Assembly (NCBI RefSeq): GCF_018687355.1
Contig: NZ_CP061288.1
Location: 1,436,144 to 1,500,143 of the forward strand
DNA from: Polynucleobacter sp. VK25
GTDB lineage: Bacteria > Pseudomonadota > Gammaproteobacteria > Burkholderiales > Burkholderiaceae
Length of the DNA stretch: 64,000 bases
Direction: 5' to 3'
Position numbers and translations under genes: made by a program. Below the pieces are notes generated by a model that saw nothing but the letters and a program-made list of their open reading frames with translations, ran no database searches and was not told where the DNA came from. Positions 53,691 to 64,000 of the stretch are shown here, one piece after another. Positions within the stretch are counted from its first letter, which is position 1; each line of letters opens with the position of its first letter.

Positions 53691-54353
53691 CTAGGCGATT
53701 GAGGATTGATGCCAATCTAAAACCGTCTTAACTGCTTGATCTATCGACAAATCTGATGTCTCAAGCACTTTTGCACCATCTGCAACTAACAAGGGTGCGG
53801 TACCTCGACTACTGTCTCTGGCATCGCGCTCCTGCAAATCTTGCAGTAAGTCGGAAAGTTTAGCAGAAATTCCCTTAGCTATCAATTGCTTATAGCGACG
53901 CTCAGCCCTGGCAGCAGCCGTTGCAGTCAAGAAAACCTTCAAAACCGCATCTGGGAATATGACGCTGGCCATATCCCTGCCATCGGCTACTAGCCCTGGC
54001 AATTGGCGAAAACTGCGCTGCAAACCCACTAAAGCAGCCCTGACCTCAGGATGAACTGCTAGAGCGGAGGCTCTTAAACCGATGTTTTCGGTACGAATTG
54101 CCTCAGTGACATCCTCGCCATTGAGGAAAATTTGACTATTTTTGAATGAAATCAATAACTTAGGTACTAAAAGGCCTAATTCGAGGGCATTTTTGACGTC
54201 AATTCCTTGTTTTTCACTAGCCAAGGCAACCAAACGATAGAGTGCGCCACTGTCCAAATAATGAAATCCCAACTTTTCTGCCACGAGCGAGGCAACCGTC
54301 CCTTTGCCAGAGGCTGTAGGTCCATCAATTGCGATGACTGGTGGAAGACTCAT
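53691..54353 (-). CDS. cmk: Cytidylate kinase
   Basis: A 220-residue CMP/dCMP kinase. P-loop [53 protein letters not shown] and the lid [13 protein letters not shown]. Sits between aroA and rpsA, a very conserved order in proteobacteria. Confidence 0.96.
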   Translation of the reverse strand: MSLPPVIAIDGPTASGKGTVASLVAEKLGFHYLDSGALYRLVALASEKQGIDVKNALELGLLVPKLLISFKNSQIFLNGEDVTEAIRTENIGLRASALAVHPEVRAALVGLQRSFRQLPGLVADGRDMASVIFPDAVLKVFLTATAAARAERRYKQLIAKGISAKLSDLLQDLQERDARDSSRGTAPLLVADGAKVLETSDLSIDQAVKTVLDWHQSSIA

Positions 54354-54367
54354 AAATAGGGTTTGGC

Positions 54368-55696
54368 TTAGCTAACTACTTTCGCAAATTCTGCGAAGTA
54401 GGTTGGGAATGTTTTTGCTACGCAATTGGGATCATTGATCTTGAGTGCATTTGGGCCAAACGCAGCGAGTGAGAAACACATCGCCATACGATGGTCATCA
54501 TAAGTATCAATGCCTTCGCTTGGTGACTTCCAATCACTTTGTGAAGCGGGCGCCTGAACTACGATGTAATCGGCACCCTCTTCTATGATTGCACCAACCT
54601 TCTTTAATTCTTTTGCCATCGCGGCAATACGATCAGTTTCCTTAACGCGCCAGCTAGCAATATTATTTAAACGCGTTGGGCCTTCTGCAAATAAAGCCGC
54701 AACCGCAAGCGTCATTGCAGCATCCGGAATTTCTGTGCAATCAATCGTGATGCCATTGAGTTTGCCATTGGCATTTTCCATGCCGGACACTTCAATCCAA
54801 TCTTCACCAGCGTTAATCTTGGCGCCCATCAGCGCAAGCGCGTCCGCAAATGCCACATCTCCTTGAATACTGTCATTACCTACACCAAGCACCCTCACTG
54901 GGCCGCCACCGATAGCGCCAAGAGCCAAGAAATACGAGGCTGAAGAGGCATCACCCTCTACCGATAATTGGCCAGGACTTTTATATACGGCGTCTGAAGT
55001 TTTTGCGGGAATGATGAAAGATTGCATATCAGGGCAAGCAACTGTGACGCCAAAACGCGCCATCAACTTCAAAGTGATATCGATGTATGGACGAGAAATC
55101 AACTCGCCAATCACTTCAATGCGTACCGGCTCGTTTGCGACCAACGGTAAAGCCATCAACAATGCCGTCAAGAATTGACTAGATACATCACCACGCACCT
55201 TCACAACATCTTTGATCTGAATATCTGCCGCCAAGATTTTGATTGGGGGATAGCCTTCTTGCAATTCGTAATCGATCTTTGCGCCCACTTGACGCAAACC
55301 ATCCACTAAATCTCGGATCGGTCTTTCATGCATACGTGCAACACCAGATAAGCGGTAGTTGCCGCCCTGCATTGCAAGCGCTGCAGTTAAAGGACGAATC
55401 GCAGTGCCGGCATTACCCATAAAGAGGTCTGCATCCTGCACGGGGAACTTGCCACTACAACCCTCAACGACGCAAACCTTGTCAGCCTTATCGGTTACAG
55501 ATAAGCCCAGTTGACGCAATGCATTACGCATCACTTGCGTGTCATCCGCGTCTAGCAAGTTCGTCAAGGTAGTCGTACCTGAAGAAAGGGCTGCAAGCAA
55601 CAGCGCACGATTAGAGATGCTTTTGGAGCCAGGTAATACGATCGAGCCTTGCGCTCGCTTCAATGGCCCAACGCTAATATCTGGCAAACCGCTCAT
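54368..55696 (-). CDS. aroA: 5-enolpyruvylshikimate-3-phosphate synthase
   Basis: A 442-residue EPSPS, step six of the shikimate pathway. [20 protein letters not shown] (S3P binding), [20 protein letters not shown] (PEP binding, class I type with GNAGTA), and [20 protein letters not shown] plus [19 protein letters not shown]. Start overlaps tyrA stop (TAATG). Confidence 0.97.
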   Translation of the reverse strand: MSGLPDISVGPLKRAQGSIVLPGSKSISNRALLLAALSSGTTTLTNLLDADDTQVMRNALRQLGLSVTDKADKVCVVEGCSGKFPVQDADLFMGNAGTAIRPLTAALAMQGGNYRLSGVARMHERPIRDLVDGLRQVGAKIDYELQEGYPPIKILAADIQIKDVVKVRGDVSSQFLTALLMALPLVANEPVRIEVIGELISRPYIDITLKLMARFGVTVACPDMQSFIIPAKTSDAVYKSPGQLSVEGDASSASYFLALGAIGGGPVRVLGVGNDSIQGDVAFADALALMGAKINAGEDWIEVSGMENANGKLNGITIDCTEIPDAAMTLAVAALFAEGPTRLNNIASWRVKETDRIAAMAKELKKVGAIIEEGADYIVVQAPASQSDWKSPSEGIDTYDDHRMAMCFSLAAFGPNALKINDPNCVAKTFPTYFAEFAKVVS

Positions 55697-56577
55697 TAAA
55701 GTACGTCCAAGTCTTGACGTGCTTTGCTCGCCTTATTGAATAATTTTTCTAAACCAGCGCCATCACCTTCAGAGACAAGTTTGCGCATATGGTTCACGAT
55801 CAAGAGATATTGGTCCAACTCTTTCAGAATGGCAGTGCGATTGCCTAAGCAAATATCACGCCACATTTCTGGACTAGAAGCGGCAATACGAGTGAAGTCT
55901 TTAAAGCCAGCACCTACATGACTCAACTTTTGCTCAGCATCTTCGGAATTGACCACGCTTGCCATTAAAGCGTAAGACAAGAGGTGAGGGAGATGAGACA
56001 CAGCCGCATAAATCGCGTCGTGCTGTACGACACCAATCTTTTTCACTTCAGAGCCAACACTTTCCCAGAAGCCAGTAATTAAGGTTGTATCTTCAGGAGA
56101 ATTTTCTTGCAATGGGCAAATTATTGTCTGCTTACCCTGGAACAAATCTGCCTTAGCAGCGCTAGCGCCATGCTGAGCACCACCGGCAATCGGATGCGCC
56201 GGCACAAATTGACAGGCCTTCTTACCCAACACCTCTTTAGCAGCCAGAATGACATCACCTTTAGTGCTACCAGCATCGGTAATCATGGTGCGAGACTCAA
56301 GATGCGGCTCCATCACTTCAAAGGCAGCTCGCATTTGCGCTACTGGCACGCAAAGCACAATCACATCAGATTGCTTTGCGGCCTCAACTAAATCTACTAC
56401 ACCATCAATCGCGCCCATCTTTTGCGCTTGATCTAAATTTTCTTTACTACGACCTACGCCCAATACTTTAGTCACCACGCCAGCTTTTTTAAGCGCTAAC
56501 CCTAAAGAGGCGCCAATCAAGCCGACGCCAACAATGGTGACAGTGCCGTAATTACTCGCTGGATTAATGATGGTCAT
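55696..56577 (-). CDS. tyrA: Prephenate dehydrogenase
   Basis: A 293-residue NAD-dependent TyrA, single-function (no chorismate mutase domain), making 4-hydroxyphenylpyruvate for tyrosine. [20 protein letters not shown] binds the cofactor; [20 protein letters not shown] carries the catalytic His. Coupled to hisC upstream (four-base overlap) and aroA downstream. Confidence 0.95.
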   Translation of the reverse strand: MTIINPASNYGTVTIVGVGLIGASLGLALKKAGVVTKVLGVGRSKENLDQAQKMGAIDGVVDLVEAAKQSDVIVLCVPVAQMRAAFEVMEPHLESRTMITDAGSTKGDVILAAKEVLGKKACQFVPAHPIAGGAQHGASAAKADLFQGKQTIICPLQENSPEDTTLITGFWESVGSEVKKIGVVQHDAIYAAVSHLPHLLSYALMASVVNSEDAEQKLSHVGAGFKDFTRIAASSPEMWRDICLGNRTAILKELDQYLLIVNHMRKLVSEGDGAGLEKLFNKASKARQDLDVL

Positions 56578-57692
56578 TTAAGAATATCTTTTAAGGCAGA
56601 AATAAAAGCCGCATTTTCTTCTGGCAAGCCAATAGAGATACGTAACCATTGCGGCAAACCGTAATTACCTACCGGGCGAACAATGATGCCGCGCTTAAGC
56701 AACTCTAAGTTGATGCGTGCGCCTGCCTGATCATCATCACCCACCTTAACCAAAACAAAGTTTCCGGCAGAAGGCAAATACCGCAGACCCAATTGATCAA
56801 ATGCCTTAGTGAGCTGTTCATAACCAGCCTGATTCAGTTCAAAACCTTGCTGCAAGAATGCTGTATCTTGAAACGCTGCAATCGCTGCAGCCTGCGCCAA
56901 GCTATTCACATTGAATGGTTGACGAATACGATTCAAAAGATCCGTTAAGTGCGGCTGAGCCACACCATAACCAATACGCAAGCCAGCCAAACCGTATGCT
57001 TTAGAGAAGCTGCGCGACAAAATCATATTTGGGAAACGCTTTACCCAAGCAATCGCATCGTAGCGTTGCTCTAGGGTAAGGTACTCGTTATAAGCCTCAT
57101 CAAGTACCACCACTACATTTGATGGAACTGCCACTAAAAAATCTTCAATTTCTTTTGCTGTTAAGTAGCTGCCCGTTGGATTATTTGGGTTGGCCACAAA
57201 TACGAGCTTTGCTTTATCGCCAGATGCTTTAATTGCTGCCAACATCGCTGGTAAGTCATGGCCATAGATTGCAGTCGCAGGAACCTCAATTGCCTTAGCA
57301 CCAACAGCCTGCGTCGCCAGGGGATAAACAGCAAATGCATGTTTAGAGAAGATCACTTCATCGCCAGCTTGTGCAACGGCTCGGGCCGCCAGCTCCAGAA
57401 TATCGTTACTACCATTGCCTAAAGTAATCCAGTCTGTCGGTACACCCAAGCGATCAGCTAAAACATTCTTCAGCTCAAACCCATTCGAATCTGGGTAGCG
57501 ACCCAAATCACCAGCAGCCTTGAGCATGGCATCTTGGGCAGACTTAGGCATACCCAATGGATTCTCATTGGAAGCCAGCTTCACAATTTTGTTTTCATCC
57601 AAACCGTATTCACGAGCAACCTCGCTAATAGGACGACCGCCAACATAAGGGGCAATCGCATGAATATGTTTGAGACCAATCTTAGAAGTCAT
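56574..57692 (-). CDS. hisC: Histidinol-phosphate/aromatic aminotransferase
   Basis: A 372-residue class II PLP aminotransferase. NENPLGMPKSAQDAM, NGSNDILELAARAVAQAGDE, NPNNPTGSYLTAKEI, the VVVLDEAYNEYL PLP Asp/Tyr, and SFSKAYGLAGLRIGYG with the Schiff-base Lys. Placed with tyrA and pheA, so it probably transaminates aromatic keto acids as well as imidazole-acetol phosphate. Confidence 0.93.
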   Translation of the reverse strand: MTSKIGLKHIHAIAPYVGGRPISEVAREYGLDENKIVKLASNENPLGMPKSAQDAMLKAAGDLGRYPDSNGFELKNVLADRLGVPTDWITLGNGSNDILELAARAVAQAGDEVIFSKHAFAVYPLATQAVGAKAIEVPATAIYGHDLPAMLAAIKASGDKAKLVFVANPNNPTGSYLTAKEIEDFLVAVPSNVVVVLDEAYNEYLTLEQRYDAIAWVKRFPNMILSRSFSKAYGLAGLRIGYGVAQPHLTDLLNRIRQPFNVNSLAQAAAIAAFQDTAFLQQGFELNQAGYEQLTKAFDQLGLRYLPSAGNFVLVKVGDDDQAGARINLELLKRGIIVRPVGNYGLPQWLRISIGLPEENAAFISALKDILK

Positions 57693-57733
57693 TTGGATTT
57701 ACTAATGTTGTAGTTAACTGCGGATGTTTCTGA

Positions 57734-58813
57734 TTAAGCCGAATGTGGATAAGAGCCAAGGTTCTTATAGAAAGCGGCAACACCTTTTAACTCTTCAAGC
57801 GCCTTCACCACTTTTTCATCATCTGCATGGCCGGCAATATCAATATAGAAGTGATATTCCCAAGTGCCCTTACGAGCAGGGCGAGACTCAAAGCGATTCA
57901 TTGAAACACCATGTTTTGCTAAGGGTGCCAATAGGCGATGCACGGCTCCCGGCTGGTTATCTACTGAAAGCACTAAAGAAGTTTGATCCTTACCAGTAGA
58001 CGAACATGCGTAATTACCAACCACAACAAAACGGGTACGGTTATGCGGATCATCCTGAATCTGCGCAGCTACTGCTTGCAAGCCATAAGCCTCTTGGGCG
58101 GGATCACCAGCAATTGCAGCCAAAGTAGGATCGGCAGCAGCCATGCGAGCTGCTTCTGCATTGCTGCTAACAGCTTGACGCTTTAATTGAGGGGCGTGCA
58201 CGCTCAACCATTGCTGACATTGAGCTAATGCTTGGGCATGAGCACAGACGGTTGTAACCCCATCTAAATTGCCGCTTTTGGTCAGTAAGTGATGGCGAAT
58301 GGGTAGCACCACTTCACCGCTAATACGCATTGATGAATCAAGCAACAAATCTAATGTGCGTGAGATAGCACCTTCGCTAGAGTTTTCTACAGGCACTACA
58401 CCAAATTGCGCCGCGCCCTTCTCCACCGCTTTGAAAACTTCATCTAAGCTTGCACAAGGCAAACCTGCAATGGAGTGCCCAAAGTAGGTTTGCGCTGCTT
58501 GCTCTGAAAATGTTCCTACTGGACCAAGATAAGCAATCGCTTGGCGAGCTTCTAGAGCTCTGCATGCAGACATCACTTCACGCCAAATCGCAGCGATACC
58601 ATCTGGCAGCAATGGACCTTTATTTATTTCTTGCAAACGCGCAACTACTTGGCGCTCACGCTCTGGACGAAATACTGGCGATGAGAAACCACCTTTGACA
58701 TGGCCAACTTCCTGCGCTGCTTTTGCGCGCTGAGTCAGCAAATCTAAAATTTGCGCATCGAGTGCGTCAATTTTTTCCCGTAAGGGAGCTAAGCGCTGTT
58801 CTTCAGTACTCAT
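57734..58813 (-). CDS. pheA: Bifunctional chorismate mutase/prephenate dehydratase
   Basis: A 359-residue P-protein for phenylalanine synthesis. Residues 1-90: AroQ chorismate mutase (LREKIDALDAQILDLLTQRA, KGGFSSPVFRPERERQVVAR). Residues 95-275: prephenate dehydratase (AYLGPVGTFSEQAAQTYFGH, GVVPVENSSEGAISRTLDLL, NRTRFVVVG with the essential Thr). C-terminal ACT domain with the ESRP effector motif (here FESRPARKGTW) for Phe feedback. Coupled to serC (TAATG). Confidence 0.96.
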   Translation of the reverse strand: MSTEEQRLAPLREKIDALDAQILDLLTQRAKAAQEVGHVKGGFSSPVFRPERERQVVARLQEINKGPLLPDGIAAIWREVMSACRALEARQAIAYLGPVGTFSEQAAQTYFGHSIAGLPCASLDEVFKAVEKGAAQFGVVPVENSSEGAISRTLDLLLDSSMRISGEVVLPIRHHLLTKSGNLDGVTTVCAHAQALAQCQQWLSVHAPQLKRQAVSSNAEAARMAAADPTLAAIAGDPAQEAYGLQAVAAQIQDDPHNRTRFVVVGNYACSSTGKDQTSLVLSVDNQPGAVHRLLAPLAKHGVSMNRFESRPARKGTWEYHFYIDIAGHADDEKVVKALEELKGVAAFYKNLGSYPHSA

Positions 58814-59910
58814 TAAGCCCGCCTTTCAAAGTCGCGCATAAATTCAATTAAGGCTTTTACACCTTCAATGGGCATCGCGTTATAGATGCTGGCACGCATA
58901 CCGCCTGCCGCCTTATGGCCCCGCAAGGCAACTAAGCCAGCCGCGTTCGATTGCGCCAAAAACTCTGCATTCAGGTTCTCATCTTTTAAGAAGAAAGTCA
59001 CGTTCATACGTGAGCGATATTCTTTTGTGACGCGATTTTCATACAAACTGCTTTGATCTAAGAAGCCGTAGAGCAAATCCGCTTTTTCTTGATTACGCTT
59101 TTCGATGGCTTTCACGCCACCTTGCTTGAGCAACCACTTAAATCCCAAGCCAGCCATGTAGATTGAGAAAGTCGGTGGCGTATTAATCATGGACTGCGTA
59201 TTAGCCTGAATAGCCCAATCCCAAATCGTTGGCGTAATACCCATACTGTGACCAATTAAATCTTTGCGAACAATCACAATCGTTACACCAGATGGGCCGA
59301 TATTTTTCTGCGCACCACCAAACCAAACGGCGCATTGATTGACATCCATCTCTTTAGAGAGAATATTGCTAGAGATATCTGCGACCAGTGGCGTGTTACC
59401 TACATCAGGTACATCCGGAAACTCAACACCACCAATGGTTTCATTGGCGCAGTAAAGAACATAGGCAGCATCACTCGATAACTTCCATGAGTCTCTTGAA
59501 GGAATCGTATTGAATTTTTCTGCAGCAGAGGAAGCCGCTAGGTTTGCAATACCGTACTTCTGCGCTTCTTTGTAAGATTTATCAGACCATACGCCGGTCA
59601 CAATGTAATCCGCCTTTGGTCCATTCTTGGCCAAAGGCATGAGGTTCATGGGGATAGCAGCATTCTGACCAAGACCACCGCCTTGCAAGAGCAAGATCTC
59701 GTAAGTGTCAGGGATATTCATCAGCGTACGAAGATCTTGAACAACCTCCTCATACACTTCCATGAACTCTTTACTGCGATGACTAATCTCCATCACGCTA
59801 GTGCCGAGTCCACGCCAATTGAGCATTTCATCGGCAGCCTGCTTCAGCACCTCTTCTGGCAAAGTAGCAGGCCCCGCAGCGAAATTAAAAATGCGGCGGT
59901 CAAAAGTCAT
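58813..59910 (-). CDS. serC: Phosphoserine aminotransferase
   Basis: A 365-residue PLP enzyme for serine and pyridoxal synthesis. FNFAAGPATLPEEVLKQAAD, LLLQGGGLGQNAAIPMNLM, DISSNILSKEMDVNQCAVWF and AGGAQKNIGPSGVTIVIVRK-type PLP Lys (FGGAQKNIGPSG). First of the serC-pheA-hisC-tyrA-aroA-cmk run. Confidence 0.97.
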   Translation of the reverse strand: MTFDRRIFNFAAGPATLPEEVLKQAADEMLNWRGLGTSVMEISHRSKEFMEVYEEVVQDLRTLMNIPDTYEILLLQGGGLGQNAAIPMNLMPLAKNGPKADYIVTGVWSDKSYKEAQKYGIANLAASSAAEKFNTIPSRDSWKLSSDAAYVLYCANETIGGVEFPDVPDVGNTPLVADISSNILSKEMDVNQCAVWFGGAQKNIGPSGVTIVIVRKDLIGHSMGITPTIWDWAIQANTQSMINTPPTFSIYMAGLGFKWLLKQGGVKAIEKRNQEKADLLYGFLDQSSLYENRVTKEYRSRMNVTFFLKDENLNAEFLAQSNAAGLVALRGHKAAGGMRASIYNAMPIEGVKALIEFMRDFERRA

Positions 59911-59936
59911 GATGTGCTCTAGTCTAGAGGTGACGC

Positions 59937-62645
59937 TTAAGCGTCACCTGCCGTATCGTCATTAGAGTCGGTTGCTGGATCTACAGATACATCACCTTCT
60001 TCTGCGTCATCAGTCTCGTCATCTGAATCGCTTTCAGCGATACGCTGCAAGCCAGATAAGCGTGTACCTTCATCTACGTTAATCAAAGTAACACCTTGAG
60101 TAGCGCGACCCATCTCACGGATTTCAGAAACGCGTGTACGCACTAAGACACCGCCAGTAGTAATCAACATGATTTGATCTTCTGGAGATACCAAGGAAGC
60201 GGCAACCACTTTACCGTTACGCTCTGAAGTCTGAATCGCAATCATGCCTTTAGTACCACGTCCATGACGAGTGTATTCAGCGATTGGCGTACGTTTGCCG
60301 TAACCATTTTCTGTTGCAGTTAACACGCTGCTTGGAATCGCAATACCGTTTGCATCAACTACAGCCGCTTCAACACCTTCTGCAGCCTCCGCTGGAGCAA
60401 CTAACATCGCAATCACTTGATGACCTTCGCCTAGGTTCATGCCGCGCACACCACGTGCGGTACGACCCATTGGACGAACATCATTCTCGTCAAAGCGCAC
60501 TGCTTTACCAGCGTCAGAGAACAACATCACATCGTGCTGACCGTCGGTAATCGCTGCGCCAACCAAGAAGTCGTTTTCATTCAAGTCAACCGCAATAATG
60601 CCGGCCTTGCGTGGATTAGAGAAGTCAGACAAACGCGTCTTCTTCACGGTACCCAAGCTAGTAGCCATAAAGACATACTGATCGTCTTGATAGCCCTTAA
60701 TTGGCAGAATCACAGTAATTTTCTCGCCTTCAATCAGCGGGAACATATTAACGATTGGCTTACCGCGAGAAGTGCGACTTCCTTGCGGAACTTCCCAGAC
60801 CTTGAGCCAATACATACGACCTCGATCAGAGAAGCACAAGATCGTATCGTGGGTATTCGCTACAAAGAGCGTTTCAATCCAATCTTCGTTCTTAGTAGCG
60901 GCAGCTTGTTTGCCACGACCACCACGTTTTTGTGCGCGGTATTCACTCAGCGGCTGACTCTTCATATAACCAGTATTTGAAAGCGTCACCACTAAATCTT
61001 GTGGCGTAATCAAATCTTCTGTGAAGAGTTCAGTTGCATTCATTTCAATGAATGAACGACGTCCAGTATCACCACCAGCAATACCGAATTCAGATTGCAC
61101 TTCTTTTAATTCAGACTCAATCACTTGAGTTACACGTTCTGGCTTCGCCAACAAATCCAGTAAGTCAGAAATCTCTGCCATTACTTCTTTGTATTCGTTA
61201 ACAATCTTGTCTTGCTCAAGGCCAGTCAAGCGTTGTAAACGCATCTGCAAAATTTCTTGCGCTTGACTATCTGACAAACGATACAAGCCAGTAGTTTGCA
61301 TGCCGTACTCAGGCAACAATCCCTCTGGGCGATAAGCGTTACGGCCGCCTGGCGTATCTGTCTCAGCACGCGCCAACATCTCACGTACCATCGATGAATC
61401 CCATGCTTTGCCCATCAACTCTTGCTTAGCAATCACAGGGTTCGCAGCCGCTTTAATAATCGCAATGAACTCATCGATGTTTGCTAACGCAACAGCTAGA
61501 CCTTCTAAGACGTGACCACGATCGCGTGCTTTACGTAATTCAAAAATCGTGCGACGTGTAACGACTTCGCGACGATGTTGTAGGAAGTACTCCAGCATTT
61601 GTTTCAAGTTCAACAAGCGTGGTTGGTTATCTACCAAGGCCACCATGTTCATACCGAAGTTATCTTGTAACTGTGTACTCTTATACAAATTATTGAGAAC
61701 GACTTCAGGCACTTCACCGCGCTTCAATTCAATGACAACGCGCATACCGGATTTATCTGACTCATCACGTAAATCAGAAATGCCTTCTACTTTTTTCTCA
61801 TTCACTAACTCAGCGATACGCTCGAGCAAGTTCTTTTTATTCACTTGGTATGGCAACTCGTCAACGATGATTGCCTGACGCGCGCCCTTATCCAAATCTT
61901 CAAAGTGGGTTTTGGCACGCATCACAACGCGACCACGACCAGTGCGATAACCCTCACGAACCCCTTGAACACCGTAAATAATGCCGGCAGTCGGGAAATC
62001 TGGGGCTGGAATGATCTCGATCAGCTCATCGATCGTGCATTCTGGGTTGTGAAGTACGTGTAAACAGGCTGTAACCACCTCATCCAGGTTATGTGGAGGA
62101 ATATTGGTTGCCATGCCTACAGCGATGCCAGAGCTGCCATTTATCAGCAAATTAGGCACTTTGGCAGGCAGAATCAGGGGTTCTTTCTCACTACCGTCGT
62201 AATTTGGCCCAAAATCGACCGTTTCCTTGTCCAAATCGGCCAAAAGCTCATGGGCTATCTTGCGGAGGCGGATCTCGGTATATCGCATCGCAGCAGCGTT
62301 ATCGCCGTCTACGGAGCCAAAGTTACCCTGTCCGTCAACCAGCATATAGCGCAGGGAGAAGTCCTGGGCCATCCGAACGATCGTGTCATACACCGCAGAA
62401 TCACCGTGCGGATGGTATTTACCGATTACATCGCCAACTATACGGGCAGATTTTTTGTAAGCTCGGTTCCAATCGTTGTTTAATTCATACATAGCGAATA
62501 AGACCCGGCGGTGAACCGGTTTGAGGCCGTCACGCACGTCTGGCAGGGCTCTGCCGACTATGACGCTCATTGCGTAGTCCAAATAGGACCGCCGCATTTC
62601 GTCTTCGAGGGATATTGGTAGTGTTTCTTTAGCGGCTTGTTCCAT
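59937..62645 (-). CDS. gyrA: DNA gyrase subunit A
   Basis: A 902-residue GyrA. The quinolone-resistance region is visible: [20 protein letters not shown] (Ser and Asp at the classical positions, in the drug-susceptible form) and the catalytic Tyr in [10 protein letters not shown]. The C-terminal beta-pinwheel carries the GyrA-box QKRGGRGKQ. An acidic tail ([20 protein letters not shown]) ends the protein. Upstream of serC, separated by 26 bp. Confidence 0.97.
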   Translation of the reverse strand: MEQAAKETLPISLEDEMRRSYLDYAMSVIVGRALPDVRDGLKPVHRRVLFAMYELNNDWNRAYKKSARIVGDVIGKYHPHGDSAVYDTIVRMAQDFSLRYMLVDGQGNFGSVDGDNAAAMRYTEIRLRKIAHELLADLDKETVDFGPNYDGSEKEPLILPAKVPNLLINGSSGIAVGMATNIPPHNLDEVVTACLHVLHNPECTIDELIEIIPAPDFPTAGIIYGVQGVREGYRTGRGRVVMRAKTHFEDLDKGARQAIIVDELPYQVNKKNLLERIAELVNEKKVEGISDLRDESDKSGMRVVIELKRGEVPEVVLNNLYKSTQLQDNFGMNMVALVDNQPRLLNLKQMLEYFLQHRREVVTRRTIFELRKARDRGHVLEGLAVALANIDEFIAIIKAAANPVIAKQELMGKAWDSSMVREMLARAETDTPGGRNAYRPEGLLPEYGMQTTGLYRLSDSQAQEILQMRLQRLTGLEQDKIVNEYKEVMAEISDLLDLLAKPERVTQVIESELKEVQSEFGIAGGDTGRRSFIEMNATELFTEDLITPQDLVVTLSNTGYMKSQPLSEYRAQKRGGRGKQAAATKNEDWIETLFVANTHDTILCFSDRGRMYWLKVWEVPQGSRTSRGKPIVNMFPLIEGEKITVILPIKGYQDDQYVFMATSLGTVKKTRLSDFSNPRKAGIIAVDLNENDFLVGAAITDGQHDVMLFSDAGKAVRFDENDVRPMGRTARGVRGMNLGEGHQVIAMLVAPAEAAEGVEAAVVDANGIAIPSSVLTATENGYGKRTPIAEYTRHGRGTKGMIAIQTSERNGKVVAASLVSPEDQIMLITTGGVLVRTRVSEIREMGRATQGVTLINVDEGTRLSGLQRIAESDSDDETDDAEEGDVSVDPATDSNDDTAGDA

Positions 62646-62804
62646 CTAGAAATAATATCATTTTGATGACAGGTAGGCCCTATGCTAAGATTCTGTCAGT
62701 TTGTACGAAATTGAGATGTGTCGCTTTGCAGTTTTTGCATCAAGGTAGGGCGAATTACATTTAAGTTTGACTTTAATTAAAAAAGAGATTTTTGAGGACT
62801 AAAA

Positions 62805-63377
62805 ATGAACAAAACCCTAAGAGTGTTGCTCGCTTCTGTTATTACCGTTTCTGCTTCTGCAGCAATGGCTTCTGATAACTGGCAAAACGGCGATGGCGCC
62901 CTAAACTGGAAAAACGGCGATGGCACATTGTGCTGGCGCGATAACAACTGGACTCCTGCAACTGCAGCTAAAGGTTGTGACGGTGCTTTGACTGCTGCTC
63001 CTGCTGCTTCTGGCGTTAGCCAAAGCAAAATTACTTTGCAAGCTGACACACTTTATGACTTCAACAAGTCTGACTTAAAACCAGAAGGTAAAGCTACTTT
63101 GGACAAGATCGCTGCTGACTTGAAGAAAATCAAGTTAGAAGTAATCATTGCTGTTGGTAACACTGACAGCGTTGGTACAGATGCATACAACATGGCCCTC
63201 GGTCAGCGTCGTGCTCAGTCAGTTAAGACTTACCTGACAAGCAAAGGTGTTGACGGTAGCCGCATCTACACAGAATCAAAAGGCAAGAGCAATCCAGTTG
63301 CATCAAATGCAACTGCTGAAGGCCGCGCTAAGAACCGCCGTACTGACATCGAAGTTGTTGGTACAGCAGCTAAGTAA
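62805..63377 (+). CDS. OmpA-family peptidoglycan-binding protein
   Basis: A 190-residue outer-membrane/periplasmic protein. Signal peptide MNKTLRVLLASVITVSASAA. A short Trp-rich domain with a tandem repeat (NWQNGDGALN then NWKNGDGTLC) precedes CWRDNNWTPATAAKGCDGA. The OmpA C-terminal domain (residues 80-190: ADTLYDFNKSDLKPEGKATL, VGNTDSVGTDAYNMALGQRR, SNATAEGRAKNRRTDIEV) binds diaminopimelate of peptidoglycan. No beta-barrel of the E. coli OmpA type. Strong GAGGA before the ATG and codon use suggest high expression. Ends at a strong terminator. Confidence 0.93.
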   Translation: MNKTLRVLLASVITVSASAAMASDNWQNGDGALNWKNGDGTLCWRDNNWTPATAAKGCDGALTAAPAASGVSQSKITLQADTLYDFNKSDLKPEGKATLDKIAADLKKIKLEVIIAVGNTDSVGTDAYNMALGQRRAQSVKTYLTSKGVDGSRIYTESKGKSNPVASNATAEGRAKNRRTDIEVVGTAAK

Positions 63378-63396
63378 TTCACTTTACTTGTAAAAA

Positions 63397-63422
63397 AGCC
63401 CGCTTCTAGCGGGCTTTTTTAT
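63397..63422 (+). terminator. Rho-independent terminator of the ompA-family gene
   Basis: AGCCCGC (63397-63403), loop TTCTA, GCGGGCT (63409-63415), then T-run. Preceded by six A, so possibly bidirectional. Confidence 0.88.
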
Positions 63423-63473
63423 TTCCGCTATATTCATAGACTTCCCTAATAGCCTCACCAATAGCCAACTCAT

Positions 63474-64000
63474 ATGAACGTCGACCAGTCAGAAATCGCC
63501 AAATTTAGCGCCCTAGCCCATCGCTGGTGGGATCCTAATAGCGAATTCAAGCCTTTACACGCCATCAATCCGCTACGACTCAATTGGATCAAATCCTTTG
63601 TCAATTTAGAAGGCAAGAAGGTAGTTGATATTGGTTGTGGCGGCGGCATCTTGGCAGAATCCATTTCCCAGTCAGGTGCAGACACCACCGGCATCGATTT
63701 ATCCGAAAAAGCCCTCAAGGTTGCTGAATTGCATGCATTGGAAGTAGGTGCAAATCTGACTTACCGCTCCATCTCAGCAGAAGACCTGGCTGACGAGCAA
63801 CCAGAACAATACGATGTGGTGACCTGCATGGAAATGCTCGAGCACGTTCCCGATCCTGCATCAGTGGTGCGAGCCTGCGCGAAGCTTTGCAAACCTGGTG
63901 GTACTTTATTTTTCAGCACCCTCAATCGCAACCCTAAGTCCTACTTATTTGCCATTATTGGCGCTGAATACATCCTGAAATTACTCCCTAAAGGCACCCA
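63474..64000 (+). CDS. ubiG: Ubiquinone biosynthesis O-methyltransferase (partial)
   Basis: First 175 codons of UbiG, open to the right edge. Reads [20 protein letters not shown], then the SAM-binding [28 protein letters not shown] and [20 protein letters not shown]. UbiG performs both O-methylations of ubiquinone synthesis. Normal length is about 235 residues, so roughly 60 are missing. Confidence 0.94.
   Translation, partial: MNVDQSEIAKFSALAHRWWDPNSEFKPLHAINPLRLNWIKSFVNLEGKKVVDIGCGGGILAESISQSGADTTGIDLSEKALKVAELHALEVGANLTYRSISAEDLADEQPEQYDVVTCMEMLEHVPDPASVVRACAKLCKPGGTLFFSTLNRNPKSYLFAIIGAEYILKLLPKGT

Noticed and set aside
1..64000. CRISPR arrays, tRNA/rRNA genes, transposases, prophage genes
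   Set aside because: No regularly spaced repeats, tRNA-like cloverleaf, rRNA segment, transposase or phage structural gene was seen on either strand; gaps are short and mostly promoters or terminators.

Overview
The window looks like chromosomal sequence of a free-living freshwater betaproteobacterium, most likely Polynucleobacter (Burkholderiaceae). The basis is moderate GC content by eye, long conserved Burkholderiales gene strings (ubiG / ompA / gyrA-serC-pheA-hisC-tyrA-aroA-cmk-rpsA-ihfB-lapB; rpsP-rimM-trmD-rplS; mog / pmbA / orn / M48 / rsgA) and the style of the proteins. No rRNA, tRNA, insertion sequence, phage or CRISPR array was seen. The species assignment is inference.

Layout. 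1-6.1 kb: a heavy-metal RND efflux operon read leftward (outer-membrane factor, membrane-fusion protein, CzcA/CusA-type pump) whose last gene, cut by the window edge, encodes a PII-like protein. 6.2-10.1 kb: a hibernation-factor-like gene, a TerC-UspA fusion, a NhaR-type LysR regulator and an SbtA-type bicarbonate transporter. A 40-bp sequence present twice (upstream of the hibernation factor and in the terC/nhaR divergent region) ties these genes together as a probable NhaR regulon. 10.1-17.4 kb: accessory genes, including a DUF6671 protein, a GST, a Gly/Tyr-rich secreted protein, an Fe-S (6-4)-type photolyase flanked by TIGR03643 and an otherwise easily missed 51-codon DUF2256 gene, an HNH protein, small unknown genes, a DAACS transporter and an esterase. 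17.4-21.3 kb: orphan TRAP binding protein, pmbA, mog, orn. 21.4-24.7 kb: a three-gene envelope operon (polytopic membrane protein, cupredoxin-like protein, LVIVD beta-propeller) preceded by a perfect 10-3-10 inverted repeat. It sits between orn and the M48 peptidase. 25.0-31.2 kb: M48 peptidase, rsgA, CobD/CbiB-like, CoA pyrophosphatase and the rplS-trmD-rimM-rpsP operon. 31.4-40.1 kb: META lipoprotein, small membrane protein, acyl-CoA dehydrogenase, etfA, etfB, acyl-CoA synthetase, HDAC-like deacetylase, mltB. 40.1-41.5 kb: cysM and a ComEA-like protein.

41.6-46.8 kb is the most unusual block: a tightly coupled operon for an exported TPR-CHAT (caspase/separase-like) peptidase, a secreted Ig-like protein, a zinc-ribbon four-helix membrane protein and an exported alpha/beta hydrolase. 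A strong palindrome lies upstream, and the peptidase and the Ig-like protein share an LATRGI motif. It sits between hldD and comEA/cysM and may be an undescribed envelope-located CHAT protease system.

46.9-64.0 kb: LPS heptose genes (hldD, rfaE1), ugd, lapB (no lapA before it), ihfB, rpsA, cmk, the aromatic amino acid/serine run aroA-tyrA-hisC-pheA-serC, gyrA, an OmpA-family gene with a Trp-rich repeat at its N-terminus, and the start of ubiG, cut by the right edge.
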